A stretch of 62,097 nt of DNA from an uncultured Clostridia bacterium (GTDB taxonomy: Bacteria; Bacillota; Clostridia; Christensenellales; CAG-314): NCBI GenBank assembly GCA_934203075.1, contig CAKPYT010000018.1, forward strand, positions 1 to 62,097. Reading direction: 5' to 3'. Below, in pieces: positions 25,568 through 34,540 of the stretch. A model generated the notes under the pieces. It searched no databases, was not told where the DNA came from, and worked only from the letters and a program-made list of their open reading frames with translations. Each line of letters begins with the position of its first letter. Position 1 is the first letter of the stretch. The position numbers and the translations under genes were made by a program.

Positions 25568-27817
25568 ATGCAGGCATCACCGAATCATACCGTAAAAAGG
25601 CAATTGCTCGTGGCGGCGGGTGCGTTTGTCGTGTTTGTTTTGCTTCGCCGTGTTCCCTCGTCGGAAGGGGCGTTGGCGTGCGGCTTTTATTGCGCCGCTT
25701 TGTTTTTGAATTTCGGGAACGTTGCGCTAGCCGTATCGTATCTGGCGGGCTGTGCCGGTGCGGGGTGGGCGACCTTTTTCGTGTGCGCGGCGCAAGCCGT
25801 GTTGCTCATCGGGATAAAACTGTTGTATGAGAAGAAGGTCGGGGCGGTTCCGAAACTGCCTGCCGCGGCATACGTTCTGGCGGTGCAACTGATTTTTCTT
25901 GCGGTCCGGTGGGATGTGACGCTGCTGCCGCATCGGCTGTTGTGCGTTGCGGCGGGGGAGTGCGCTTATCTTGTTTCCCGGCAGGCACTGCGCGCGTTGT
26001 TTGTGCGCGGGCTGCGCTACCGTCTTGCCGCAGACGAGTGGATTTGCGTTTGCGCCGTGGGGGTCTGCCTCGTGTTCGGCGCGGGGACGTTTTCGCTGCC
26101 CGTTCCCGTGCTGCCGGCAATCGCTTCTTTTTGCATTCTGTTCGGCCTGCATGCTTTCGGCATTCCGTGTGCGTTTGTTGTCGCTATGGTGTTCGGCGTC
26201 GGAAGCGCGCTTTCTACGGGGGAGTTATCGTCCCTTGCCGTATTTGCGGTGTGGGCGGCGGGGGCGGCGGCGTTCCGTACGCCGCGCGCTTTAGGGGCTC
26301 TCGCCGTTGTGGTGGTGAATATTGCTTTGTCGTATCTTTTCCCGGAGGCGGGCGGATCCGTTGCGGAGTTGATCAGCCCGCTTGCGGGGGCGTTGGCGTT
26401 TTTCTGCGTGCCGAAACGCGTTCTCGGCAGGGTGAACGATCGCTACGGGGTGCGCAACGAACAGCTTGCGGCACGGCAAATCGTAAACGGGCAGCGGAAA
26501 CGCCTGGGAAAGAAACTGTTTGAACTGAGCGAAGTGTTTTTTCAGATGCAGTCCACGTTCTGCGGAATGGTGAGGGGCGCTCTGCCGCCGGAGCAGGCAA
26601 AAGTGAGCCTGTCGCGCGCCGTATGCGAAAAAGTGTGCCACGACTGTCCTTCCCGGCAGCAATGCTGGCGGATTCAGCTGGAACAGACGGAAAAGGGGTT
26701 TCTTTCGTTTGTGGAAGCGGCAATGCATCGCGGAAAAGCAACCATTCTGGATGTGCCACAGACCGTGACGTCGCGCTGCAAGCGTACGGCAAACCTTCTT
26801 TCGCAAACCAATGCGGAGGTGGCGGCTTATCGGCAGTATTACAGCATCACTTCCAGTGCGGACAACGGGAAACTGCTCATCGGGGAACAACTGGGCGGCG
26901 TGTCGCAGATTTTTAAGGACCTGGCAATGCGGCAAAGCGAAACGCTGTCTTTCCTGACGGAGCAGGAGCTGCGCATTGCGGAGGCGCTGACCTATCACGG
27001 GGTTCTGGTGAAAGAGGTCGTGGCGTATTTCGAGGAGGGGGTATTGCGGCTGACGGCCGTTGTTGCTCAAAAGGATTGTGATGAGCAGGCGCTGTGCGAC
27101 GTGGTGGGGAAAACGCTCGGTTTTCCCGTGCGCATAGCGGAAAACGAGGCGGTAGGAGAAAACTGGGTTTCCGTTTCGTTTGGAAAAACGCCTCAGTTCG
27201 AAGTGACCTGCGGGTTTGCCACGCGTCGGAAAGAGGGCAGCAGTGCCAACGGAGATACGCACACGTTTTTGCGCATCACGGAGGATCGCGTCTTATTGGC
27301 GCTTTGCGACGGGATGGGAAGCGGCGAAGAGGCGGAACGGGTCAGCAACAATGCGATTTCGCTGGTGGAAAACTTTTATAAAGCGGGGTTTGACGACGAT
27401 CTGATTCTGAGCAGCGTCAATCGTCTGATGTCCGTAGAAGGGGGCGAAACGTTCACCGCCGTGGATTTATGCGTGGTGAATCTGTTCAGCGGCAATGCGA
27501 ATTTTATTAAAATCGGTGCCGCAAACGGATTGCTCCGCCACGAGGGGGAGGTGCAGGTGCTGCAGGCGGGAGCGCTTCCCATGGGCGTGCTGGAAGAAAT
27601 GCGCCCGTTGATTACGCGTGCCGCGCTGGCGAGCGACGATCTGATTCTGCTTGCGTCCGACGGGGTGATGGATCGCTTTTCCGTGCAGGAGGTGGCCTTG
27701 TTGCTGCAGGGAGCAAAGGGAAACCCGCAGGAGATTGCGGACGAAATTCTGCAGCAGGCGCTGTCGCACGAGGGCGTTGCGGACGATATGACGGTTCTGG
27801 TCGCCCGTGTGTCGTAG
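25568..27817 (+). CDS. spoIIE: Stage II sporulation protein E (PP2C-type phosphatase)
   Basis: 749 residues from ATG 25568 (GGAGGAG upstream). The N-terminal third (about 15-310) is a bundle of roughly ten membrane helices. A cytoplasmic linker follows with a Cys pair region (CEKVCHDCPSRQQCW, about 360). The C-terminal PPM phosphatase has LALCDGMGSGEEAERVSNNAI, GETFTAVDLCVVNL and LLASDGVMDRF, with the metal-binding aspartates. In Bacillus SpoIIE dephosphorylates SpoIIAA to release sigma-F in the forespore and localises to the asymmetric septum. Its presence implies an endospore former. Start and domain order agree with the 827-residue Bacillus protein, slightly shortened. Confidence 0.95.
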   Translation: MQASPNHTVKRQLLVAAGAFVVFVLLRRVPSSEGALACGFYCAALFLNFGNVALAVSYLAGCAGAGWATFFVCAAQAVLLIGIKLLYEKKVGAVPKLPAAAYVLAVQLIFLAVRWDVTLLPHRLLCVAAGECAYLVSRQALRALFVRGLRYRLAADEWICVCAVGVCLVFGAGTFSLPVPVLPAIASFCILFGLHAFGIPCAFVVAMVFGVGSALSTGELSSLAVFAVWAAGAAAFRTPRALGALAVVVVNIALSYLFPEAGGSVAELISPLAGALAFFCVPKRVLGRVNDRYGVRNEQLAARQIVNGQRKRLGKKLFELSEVFFQMQSTFCGMVRGALPPEQAKVSLSRAVCEKVCHDCPSRQQCWRIQLEQTEKGFLSFVEAAMHRGKATILDVPQTVTSRCKRTANLLSQTNAEVAAYRQYYSITSSADNGKLLIGEQLGGVSQIFKDLAMRQSETLSFLTEQELRIAEALTYHGVLVKEVVAYFEEGVLRLTAVVAQKDCDEQALCDVVGKTLGFPVRIAENEAVGENWVSVSFGKTPQFEVTCGFATRRKEGSSANGDTHTFLRITEDRVLLALCDGMGSGEEAERVSNNAISLVENFYKAGFDDDLILSSVNRLMSVEGGETFTAVDLCVVNLFSGNANFIKIGAANGLLRHEGEVQVLQAGALPMGVLEEMRPLITRAALASDDLILLASDGVMDRFSVQEVALLLQGAKGNPQEIADEILQQALSHEGVADDMTVLVARVS

Positions 27818-28279
27818 CGGCGGAACCGCCGTTGTGTGAAAACTCCCGAAGCGTTGCCCGCTTCGGGAGTTTTTTGTTTCGGTTTGTTTTTTTGCTTTTG
27901 TTTCGGAGAATGGTTTTTTGTTTAAAGTGCCCGATTGTTTTTCTCAAAAGGTTCGGCGGAGAGAGGTGTCGGAATCGGGTGAGTTTGCCTGCCGCTTTTC
28001 CTCTTTTTCCGGAAAAGGGAGTGCGGAAACGTCTGGAGAATGTCGGAAGGCAAACAAGGGGAGAGAACAAGAACTCTTCCGCACTTTGCCGAAATGTGCA
28101 CGAAAGGTGGGTTTTGTGCCGCGAAACTTCTTGTTTCTGCCGCGAACCGCGGGGTTGGCTTCCGGAAGGGGCGTCGAGAGGCCGCGGATTCCAACACGGA
28201 ATTTCCGACGTCGTTTTTGTCTTGCGGGCTTCTTGCCGCTTTACTTTCCTTCCGAAGGTTATCGCATTTGCGTTTTTGT
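27818..28279. other. Intergenic spacer between converging spoIIE and glf
   Basis: After the terminator at 27839-27877 the remaining 400 bases contain no gene or strong structure that I can support. Confidence 0.5.
27839..27877 (+). terminator. Intrinsic terminator of spoIIE
   Basis: AAAACTCCCGAAGCG pairs with CGCTTCGGGAGTTTT around a short loop, followed by TTTTTTG. Confidence 0.9.
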
Positions 28280-29380
28280 TTATTGCAGGGTTCTCAGCAC
28301 GTCGAAGGCCCGACGGATGACTTTATCCATATCGTAGTACTTGTATTCCCCCAGCCTTCCGCCGAAGACGACGTTCGGGAATTGTTTGGCATATTCCTCG
28401 TAGCGGCGCAGAATTTCGCCGTTTGCTTCGTCGTTTACGGGGTAGTAAGGTTCGTACGGGCCGTTCGGCGTCCACTCTACCGAGTATTCTTTGGAAATCA
28501 CGGTTTTCGGGCAGGAGACGCGCGCAAAGTGCTTGTGCTCGATAATTCTGGTGTAGGGGACGGAACGCTCCGTGTAATTGACGACGGCGTTGCCCTGATA
28601 GTTTTCCGTATCCAGCACGCTCGTTTCGAAATGTACGCTGCGATACTGCAAATGCCCGAAGCGATAGCCGAAAAACTCGTCGATGGCGCCGGTGTAAATC
28701 ACTTTTTCGAAGTTGTCGTGCGTGGCGGCGTAGTCTGCGTAGTCGGTATTCAGGAGGACTTCCGTGCCTTCCAGCAGTTTTTCCGCAAGGCGTGTGTAAC
28801 CTCCTTCGACCACGGCCTGATATTTGTCGTTAAAATAATTGTTGTCGTAGGTAAAGCGTACCGGCAGCCGTTTGATGATGAAGGGCGGCAGATCTTTGCA
28901 GTCTCTGCCCCATTGTTTTTCCGTATAGCCTTTCACCAGCATGCGATAAATGGTTTTGCCCACCAGTTTGACGGCCTGTTCCTCCAGGTTGCGGGGAACG
29001 ACGCTTTCCAGCTCTTTTCGTTCTTCCGCAATTTTTTCCTGCGCTTGCTGCGGGGTGGTGATGTCCCAGATTTTGGCGAAGGTGTTCATGTTGAAGGGCA
29101 GGTTGTAGGCTCTTCCTTCGTAGATCGCCACGGGGGAATTGATGAAGTTCTGCATGGCGACAAAACGATTGACGTATTGCCACACCTCTTCGTCGGACGT
29201 GTGAAAGATGTGTGCCCCGTAGCGGTGCACGGGAATACCCTCCACGTCTTCCGTGTAGATGTTTCCGCCGATGTGGTTGCGTTTGTCCAGTACGAGGCAC
29301 TTTTTACCGCGTTGTTTCAGTTCCTGTGCGCAAACGCAGCCAAACAGCCCCGCGCCCACGATCAGATAGTCGTATTTCAT
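28280..29380 (-). CDS. glf: UDP-galactopyranose mutase
   Basis: 366 residues from ATG 29380 behind GAGGAG. The FAD-binding Rossmann motif is DYLIVGAGLFGCVCAQELKQ (about 3-22), followed by LDKRNHIGGNIYTED. The UGM signature continues with HRYGAHIFHT, GYTEKQWGRDCKDLP, and at the C-terminus VVFGGRLGEYKYYDMDKVI. It converts UDP-galactopyranose to UDP-galactofuranose for cell-surface glycans. The glycosyltransferase gene upstream (29620-31302), read in the same direction, fits a small surface-polysaccharide unit. Length is typical (about 370). Confidence 0.97.
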   Translation of the reverse strand: MKYDYLIVGAGLFGCVCAQELKQRGKKCLVLDKRNHIGGNIYTEDVEGIPVHRYGAHIFHTSDEEVWQYVNRFVAMQNFINSPVAIYEGRAYNLPFNMNTFAKIWDITTPQQAQEKIAEERKELESVVPRNLEEQAVKLVGKTIYRMLVKGYTEKQWGRDCKDLPPFIIKRLPVRFTYDNNYFNDKYQAVVEGGYTRLAEKLLEGTEVLLNTDYADYAATHDNFEKVIYTGAIDEFFGYRFGHLQYRSVHFETSVLDTENYQGNAVVNYTERSVPYTRIIEHKHFARVSCPKTVISKEYSVEWTPNGPYEPYYPVNDEANGEILRRYEEYAKQFPNVVFGGRLGEYKYYDMDKVIRRAFDVLRTLQ

Positions 29381-29619
29381 AAAACTCCTCGGCATTCTGC
29401 ATGCCTGCGTTGTATTGTTTTCTATTGCTGTTTTGTTCCGATTGCACGGGGAACGGCGCAAAAACCCTGTGGTTTTAGGCAGGAAGTCCCGTTTTTGCGG
29501 CACGAACTGCCAAGTGCGCAATTTTTCGCCCCGTCGGAAGAGGGAACTTTACCGCTTCGCTTTTTGACCGGCAGAGAAATGTTTTGTCTGCTCTGCCGTT
29601 CGGAAAGCGCTTTTCTTTT

Positions 29620-31302
29620 TTAGCGGTCGAAGTATTTTTTGTTCAGCATTTTCAGGAATTCCCGCCGGTAGGTGCCGGAGGGGAAGAATTTGTCCAGTCT
29701 GGCGCGACGTTTGGTCAGGCGCTTTTCCTTGCGGTCGGGCAATGCCCAGACGTACTGACTCAGTGCCTGTTCGTAGAAGGGGGACCGGCGTGCCGTTTGC
29801 CAGTATTCCGTGCCGAAATCGCACAAGTCTGTTTTTTGCGGCGGATAGAACCCGTTAAAGTTTACAATCGCACAATCCTTCGATTGTACCCAATCGTCGT
29901 ACAGGTCATGCGGAAGATACGTAAAGTAGTATTTGTTGTTCAGATACATACTGTCGAATTTTCGGCATCTCGCCTGTGGCAGAAGTTGCGGTTTTGCTGC
30001 CGCCGTCAGTTGAACGAAGGCGGCGTTTTTCGGGAGGGACTGCAGAACTTCCCGCAGTTTCGGCAGGTTCAGTTCCAGATATTCCTCCGCAACGGGGCAA
30101 TACGGGTCGACCCCGTGTTTTTCCAGTTTGCGGGCAATGCTTTTCTTTCGCTGTGCCAGCGCGACGAGATCGGTGTCGATCACCCCTGCGATCGCTGCGC
30201 CCTGCAATTGTGCGTCGAGATCTTTGCGCACCAGGCAGGAGGGAGAAAGCAAAAAGACGTGACGATGCTGCGGCAGAAGCGTCGGCAGGGCACGAAGAAG
30301 CTGCATACGCGTTTCGGCCCGGCAGGGGAGCGTGCGTATTTTTAACCCTTCCGTTGCCTGAGCCGTCAGGGCGTTCAGCCAGGCGGGCTGCAAGTCGTTG
30401 TGCAGTAAAAACAGTTCCGCATTCGTTTGCGAGTTCGCAAGCGATTGTACGACGATGCCGACTTCCGCCAGAGAAGCGGCAGTCACCGGCAGAACAAAAG
30501 TTTTTTCCGCCAGGGGTGCGGGGGGCTCTGTCGGCATAGGGTTGGCGATTGCCACACGGCGCAGTTCTTTGATTTTCAGATTCCGGTTTTCTTTCAGCCA
30601 GGTGACGTAATAACCGAACAGACGCTCCGCAAGGTAGCCTTCTACACGATATTTTTGCGTATCCGCATAGGTGTGCGGTTGGTACGCTTCGTGTGCCGCC
30701 AGAATTTCGAACAGCCAGGCGCAATAGTCGAAAAACAACTGCTTTTTCATGATGAACTGATTGCAGAAGTAGCCGTTGAAACTGTGATTGTATTTGCGTA
30801 TGGCACGGCGCATTTGCGGGTAGTGTTCCCGGATGTAGCGAATGCAGAAATCCAGGTCTGCCCCGTCCTGATGGGGAAACAGCCCGTAGTGAAAACGTGC
30901 CCCCATCATGGGTTGGCGCTTTGGCAAAATCAGATCCCACCCGCAAATCTGTTGCTGCAGGTTGGCGCTGTCGTAGCCAAACTCCTGTGCGAATCCGTTG
31001 AAGTCCGGCACCTCGATTTCGTGGCAGGCATTGGTAGGGTAGGGTTTGTCGTTAAAACAAAAATATCGGCGGTAGTGCATAAAGCCGTAGTAATCCGCCG
31101 TTTCGTTTTTCCAGGCATAGTATTGCACACTGACTTCGCAGTATTTTTTGTTTTTTGCCGAAATATTATCGCCGACGTCATCGTGCAAAAAACCGTCGAT
31201 TTTGCGGTTCAGTGCCGCGCCCGCCTGTACGGGGTACAGTTCTTTGCACGCGGGAATTTCAAATTTTTTATGACAGGATACAAACAGTTTGATCGTTTCC
31301 AT
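29620..31302 (-). CDS. DUF4422 glycosyltransferase with GT8-like C-terminal domain
   Basis: 560 residues from ATG 31302 with GGAGGATC upstream. The N-terminal 255 residues match DUF4422: IKLFVSCHKKFEIP, then YPVQAGAALN, ADYYGFMHYRRYF and GYLAERLFGYYVTWL. The C-terminal half (about 275-520) resembles a GT8-type family: FVLPVTAASLAEVGIVVQSL, VFLLSPSCLVRKDLDAQLQGAAIAGVID (the usual DxD is not obvious; SPSC stands in that place) and an aspartate-rich later block. It probably transfers sugars, perhaps galactofuranose, to a surface polymer. The two-domain fusion is notable; whether the second domain is active is uncertain. Confidence 0.82.
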   Translation of the reverse strand: METIKLFVSCHKKFEIPACKELYPVQAGAALNRKIDGFLHDDVGDNISAKNKKYCEVSVQYYAWKNETADYYGFMHYRRYFCFNDKPYPTNACHEIEVPDFNGFAQEFGYDSANLQQQICGWDLILPKRQPMMGARFHYGLFPHQDGADLDFCIRYIREHYPQMRRAIRKYNHSFNGYFCNQFIMKKQLFFDYCAWLFEILAAHEAYQPHTYADTQKYRVEGYLAERLFGYYVTWLKENRNLKIKELRRVAIANPMPTEPPAPLAEKTFVLPVTAASLAEVGIVVQSLANSQTNAELFLLHNDLQPAWLNALTAQATEGLKIRTLPCRAETRMQLLRALPTLLPQHRHVFLLSPSCLVRKDLDAQLQGAAIAGVIDTDLVALAQRKKSIARKLEKHGVDPYCPVAEEYLELNLPKLREVLQSLPKNAAFVQLTAAAKPQLLPQARCRKFDSMYLNNKYYFTYLPHDLYDDWVQSKDCAIVNFNGFYPPQKTDLCDFGTEYWQTARRSPFYEQALSQYVWALPDRKEKRLTKRRARLDKFFPSGTYRREFLKMLNKKYFDR

Positions 31303-31358
31303 GCAGATCCTCCGTTTTGAGGAATGCGGCACGCAAAAAGGCGCGATGCCGTTCGCCC

Positions 31359-31387
31359 CAGTGTAGCATAATTTGCGGGGAATTGCA
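31359..31387 (-). promoter_or_regulatory. Sigma-A promoter of the glycosyltransferase gene
   Basis: Minus strand: TTGCAA (31382-31387), 17 bases, TACACT (31359-31364), about 50 bases upstream of the start. Confidence 0.65.
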
Positions 31388-31695
31388 ACAGAAGTTGTTC
31401 CTTTCCGAACGCTTTTCTGCCCCGGTTCTTTTCAAAAAGAAAGGAAAGGGGGCTTCGCTTTTCCGTTCGGGCGGGCAGAAAAAGGGGTGCGGCCGGGAGA
31501 GGCAAAGACGTCGGGTCGGAGGGAGGGGCAAAAACAAAAGCGGAGCCTTGCGGAAGAAAAGGTTTGTGGGATCCACAAAGGGCAGAACGAAGAAAGGCAA
31601 GTCGAACCGGCAGAACCGGGAGAGGGTAAAAACGGAAGAAAGCCTCTGCCGTAATGGAGTGGGCGGAAAGTCTTGCGGGCGGCAGTGCGAAAGCG

Positions 31696-31724
31696 TAAAA
31701 GAAAACCCCGCAGTTGCTGCGGGG
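31696..31724 (-). terminator. Intrinsic terminator after the four-helix membrane protein
   Basis: CCCCGCAG pairs with CTGCGGGG (31706-31724), then TTTTCTTTT on the minus strand, about 50 bases past the stop at 31777. Confidence 0.88.
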
Positions 31725-31776
31725 CGGTTGATTTTGTATTTTGCGAGAGGCGACGGGAAAACTTTTGGTTGCCCGT

Positions 31777-32286
31777 TTATTTCCGGTTGCTTTTCCGTTC
31801 CTCTGCGGCGGCTTTTTTCGCAGCCTTTTTGGCGGCTTTTTCCGCAACGGAGGCTTCGTAAGCGGCAATTTCCTCTTCCGTCATGGCGAGAGCACCGGCA
31901 GCGGCTTTTTTCGCAAAGTCGATGGCGTCACGCACGGAAAGGATCAGGCAGGTTGCGGTGAGGGTCAGAATCAACACCATAAATTCGTTGCTCGACAGCG
32001 CGATGGACGGGAACAACCTGCAAAGAACGAATTTGTACAGCAACACCGGAACGTACAGCAACAGCAGAAAATAGAAGTTGCTGTAGTACTTATTGGCATT
32101 GGTATGTTCTTTTTTAAAAGATTTTTTACTGAAGATAAAAAGCAGAACGCCCGTATGCATCAACAGCAAACACAAGATAAAGGGGAAGGACATCGGTTTT
32201 TGAAATTTCAGCAGAGTGATGCCGCCAAGGGCGCAAAGAATGCCGGCGCAATACATCAGAAAGCCGGTGCGGATTTTACCTTTCAT
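31777..32286 (-). CDS. Four-helix membrane protein with Ala/Lys-rich tail
   Basis: 169 residues from ATG 32286 (AAGGAG upstream). Four hydrophobic segments lie at about 7-25, 33-52, 70-92 and 99-120. The cytoplasmic tail (about 125-169) is a repetitive helix, EKAAKKAAKKAAAEER, like lysine/alanine-rich nucleic-acid or ribosome-binding tails. I do not recognise a family. It has its own promoter (32343-32372) and terminator, so it is a single-gene unit between polysaccharide genes and the lipase operon. Confidence 0.75.
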   Translation of the reverse strand: MKGKIRTGFLMYCAGILCALGGITLLKFQKPMSFPFILCLLLMHTGVLLFIFSKKSFKKEHTNANKYYSNFYFLLLLYVPVLLYKFVLCRLFPSIALSSNEFMVLILTLTATCLILSVRDAIDFAKKAAAGALAMTEEEIAAYEASVAEKAAKKAAKKAAAEERKSNRK

Positions 32287-32342
32287 AGAAAATCTCCTTA
32301 TTTCCATAGAATTTCGTTGCGTTGCAACGGTTTAGTATCGCT

Positions 32343-32372
32343 AGTATAGACGAGAGGGAACGGAGTTGTCAA
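32343..32372 (-). promoter_or_regulatory. Sigma-A promoter of the four-helix membrane protein
   Basis: Minus strand: perfect TTGACA (32367-32372), 18 bases, TATACT (32343-32348). Confidence 0.75.
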
Positions 32373-32525
32373 GAGAAAGCGATGTTTTCGTTCCGGGCGG
32401 GGTGCGGTGTCGGCGTTTTCGGCAGAGGAGAGGGAAAAGAGTTTTATGCTTTTGCGGCAGGAGAGCGCTTCTTCCGGCAAGACGAAATTCCCCAAAGGTT
32501 TTTGGCAAAGGAACCCTGCTTCCCG

Positions 32526-32555
32526 TTTACAAAAGAGAGAGAGATAGGGTATAAT
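32526..32555 (+). promoter_or_regulatory. Sigma-A promoter of the lipase-ABC operon
   Basis: TTTACA (32526-32531), 18 bases, TATAAT (32550-32555); the start codon is about 83 bases downstream. Confidence 0.72.
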
Positions 32556-32638
32556 ACAAAAACAAAGCGTTTTTCTGTTTCTAAAGAAAAACTTGCTTTT
32601 TACAGGAAAGAAACCGAAAAGAAGAGAGAGGAGTCCTT

Positions 32639-33832
32639 ATGAAAAAGTATGTGATATCTTTCGTCGGGGTTGTGATGGCGGTTCTTGCGCTTTGGTGCAA
32701 TGCATCGCCCTCGTTCGGGCAAAGTAACCTTGGCGGGGCGCGGCAAAACGAATGGACGCGCCTGGCGCAGGTTGCGGAAAGCGCCGCCTGGAAGGGGGCT
32801 TTGCGTTCGGGCGAAGCGCAGACGAACGACGACGCCCCGTGGACGCTTCCGCAGGACAGCAGCGTTTTTTCTGCAGAGTTGGCAAATCGCACCCTGGCGC
32901 TTTCTTCCGCCAACACGGCGGAGGCGCAGGTACAGCAGTTGGAAAGCGCCGGCTTTACGGTGCGGCTGCAGCAGAATTACGACAAGGCCGATACCTCCCC
33001 GGAGCATACCAGTGCGTATACCGTGGCAACGCAGGTCATTACGTTTGCCGGGGTGGAACGAACTCTTGCGATCGTGGTCGTTCGCGGCACGAACGGCGGC
33101 GAATGGTACAGTAACTTCGACTTTGCGCCCTCTAAAAGCAATCAAGCCGTTTTTGCAGAGAATTTTTTGTTTGCGGCGGAAAACGTTTTTTTAGGGGCAA
33201 AAACGGTGCTGGACGGAATTTCAAACCCGCTGATCGTCGCATGCGGGCATAGCCGAGGGGGTGCGACCGCAAACCTGTTGGGAATGCTCCTGAACGAACA
33301 ATACGGCACGGAAAACGTTTACGTTTATACCTCCGCAACGCCGGCAACCTTCCGGGGGGACGGCAGCGCGTTGAAAACGTCCAACATTTTTAACCTCGTG
33401 AACGACGGCGACGTGGTTCCGCTGGTTCCGCTTGCGGCATGGGGGTTTGTGCGTTTGGGTACGGACGTAGTGCTGCACGCGGCAGAAGAGGACATTACGC
33501 GCGCAGCGTACGTAGACCAGACCCTTGCGGGGATTTCGGCGGATATTTCGTCGTATTATCGCGATCGTCATTCTTTGGAGCATGCGGGACTGTCCGAGGA
33601 CGGCATCACCGCTTTTGAAATGATGCTTTGCCTCGCCAATACAATGCTGGAAGGGGAATCCGCCGCGACGACGGGCGCGTTCGACGTCTTTTCGGAAGAA
33701 AGCGATTTTGCTCCGCTCTTTGCGATGATTTCGAAAGCGGCGGAAAACAACGGAACTTTGGCAATTCAGGTGTTGATACAGCACCTGCCGATGACCTATC
33801 AGACTTTATTGAATCAAAAGGAGAACGGCTGA
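32639..33832 (+). CDS. Secreted class 3 lipase-like alpha/beta hydrolase
   Basis: 397 residues from ATG 32639 behind GAGAGGAG. The signal peptide has a likely cleavage after the ASPSFG region (about 27). The hydrolase core includes ITFAGVERTLAIVVVRGTNG (oxyanion-side strand), the nucleophile elbow GHSRGG with S205, then VYVYTSATPATF and VNDGDVVPLVPL, which supplies the usual acidic residue; a His is at 'DRHSLEHAG'. Lipases of this type act on glycerolipids, but the substrate here is unknown. Three bases separate it from the ABC ATPase, so hydrolase, ATPase and permease form one operon. Confidence 0.82.
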   Translation: MKKYVISFVGVVMAVLALWCNASPSFGQSNLGGARQNEWTRLAQVAESAAWKGALRSGEAQTNDDAPWTLPQDSSVFSAELANRTLALSSANTAEAQVQQLESAGFTVRLQQNYDKADTSPEHTSAYTVATQVITFAGVERTLAIVVVRGTNGGEWYSNFDFAPSKSNQAVFAENFLFAAENVFLGAKTVLDGISNPLIVACGHSRGGATANLLGMLLNEQYGTENVYVYTSATPATFRGDGSALKTSNIFNLVNDGDVVPLVPLAAWGFVRLGTDVVLHAAEEDITRAAYVDQTLAGISADISSYYRDRHSLEHAGLSEDGITAFEMMLCLANTMLEGESAATTGAFDVFSEESDFAPLFAMISKAAENNGTLAIQVLIQHLPMTYQTLLNQKENG

Positions 33833-33835
33833 ACT

Positions 33836-34540
33836 ATGGCGTATATTGAATTTCGGGACGTATGTAAAACGTATGCCGGTGGCGGATCCGGCCAGATTTT
33901 TGCTTTGGATCATATGAATTTTGAAATCGAGCAGGGGGAACTTTGCGTCATCGTGGGGCCGAGCGGTGCGGGCAAAACCACGCTGCTGAATATCCTCGGC
34001 GGGATGGACTGTGCTTCTTCCGGCAAGGTCACGCTGGACGGGCGGGAGATCAGCGCCATGACGGAAGGGCAGCTGACGGATTACCGCAGAACGGACGTCG
34101 GGTTTGTGTTTCAGTTCTATAACCTGGTGCAGAACCTGACAGCAAAGGAAAACGTGGAACTGGCGGCGGAGATTTGCAAAAACAGTCTGGACCCCGTTAC
34201 GGTATTGACGCAGGTCGGCCTGCGGGACAGGGTGGATAACTTCCCCGCACAACTTTCCGGCGGCGAGCAGCAGCGCGTTTCCATTGCGCGGGCATTGGCA
34301 AAAAACCCTAAAATTATTTTGTGCGACGAACCGACCGGCGCCCTGGACTATAATACGGGCAAAGCGGTGCTGCAGTTATTGCAGGATACCTGCCGCTCTA
34401 CGGGTAAAACGGTAATTATCATCACACACAACAGCGCATTGGTGCAAATTGCGGATCGGGTCATTCGCGTCAAGAACGGCACGGCTACGGAAGTGCGATT
34501 GAACGAGCATCCCGTGCCGGTAGCGGAAATCGAGTGGTGA
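33836..34540 (+). CDS. ABC transporter ATP-binding protein (MacB/LolD-like)
   Basis: 234 residues. Walker A GPSGAGKT (41-48), Q-loop FVFQFYNL, signature LSGGEQQRVSIARAL, Walker B IILCDEPTGALD and H-loop IIITHN are all intact. The sequence class is that of MacB/LolD/SalX exporters working with FtsX-type permeases, which is exactly what follows (stop and start share one base at 34540). It probably drives export or mechanotransmission rather than import. The link with the preceding secreted hydrolase is positional. Confidence 0.94.
   Translation: MAYIEFRDVCKTYAGGGSGQIFALDHMNFEIEQGELCVIVGPSGAGKTTLLNILGGMDCASSGKVTLDGREISAMTEGQLTDYRRTDVGFVFQFYNLVQNLTAKENVELAAEICKNSLDPVTVLTQVGLRDRVDNFPAQLSGGEQQRVSIARALAKNPKIILCDEPTGALDYNTGKAVLQLLQDTCRSTGKTVIIITHNSALVQIADRVIRVKNGTATEVRLNEHPVPVAEIEW

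Larger units (their letters stand above)
31303..31776. other. Purine-skewed intergenic spacer
   Basis: Holds the promoter at 31359-31387 and the terminator at 31696-31724. Between them the plus strand is G/A-rich without a credible gene. Confidence 0.5.
32287..32638. other. Divergent promoter region
   Basis: Contains the minus-strand promoter at 32343-32372 and the plus-strand promoter at 32526-32555. Nothing else is supported. Confidence 0.6.

Noticed and set aside
25477..25830. Plus-strand frame with a GGGAGG before ATG 25477
   Set aside because: Overlaps the first membrane helices of spoIIE out of frame and encodes no recognisable protein; the ATG at 25568 is clearly the spoIIE start.
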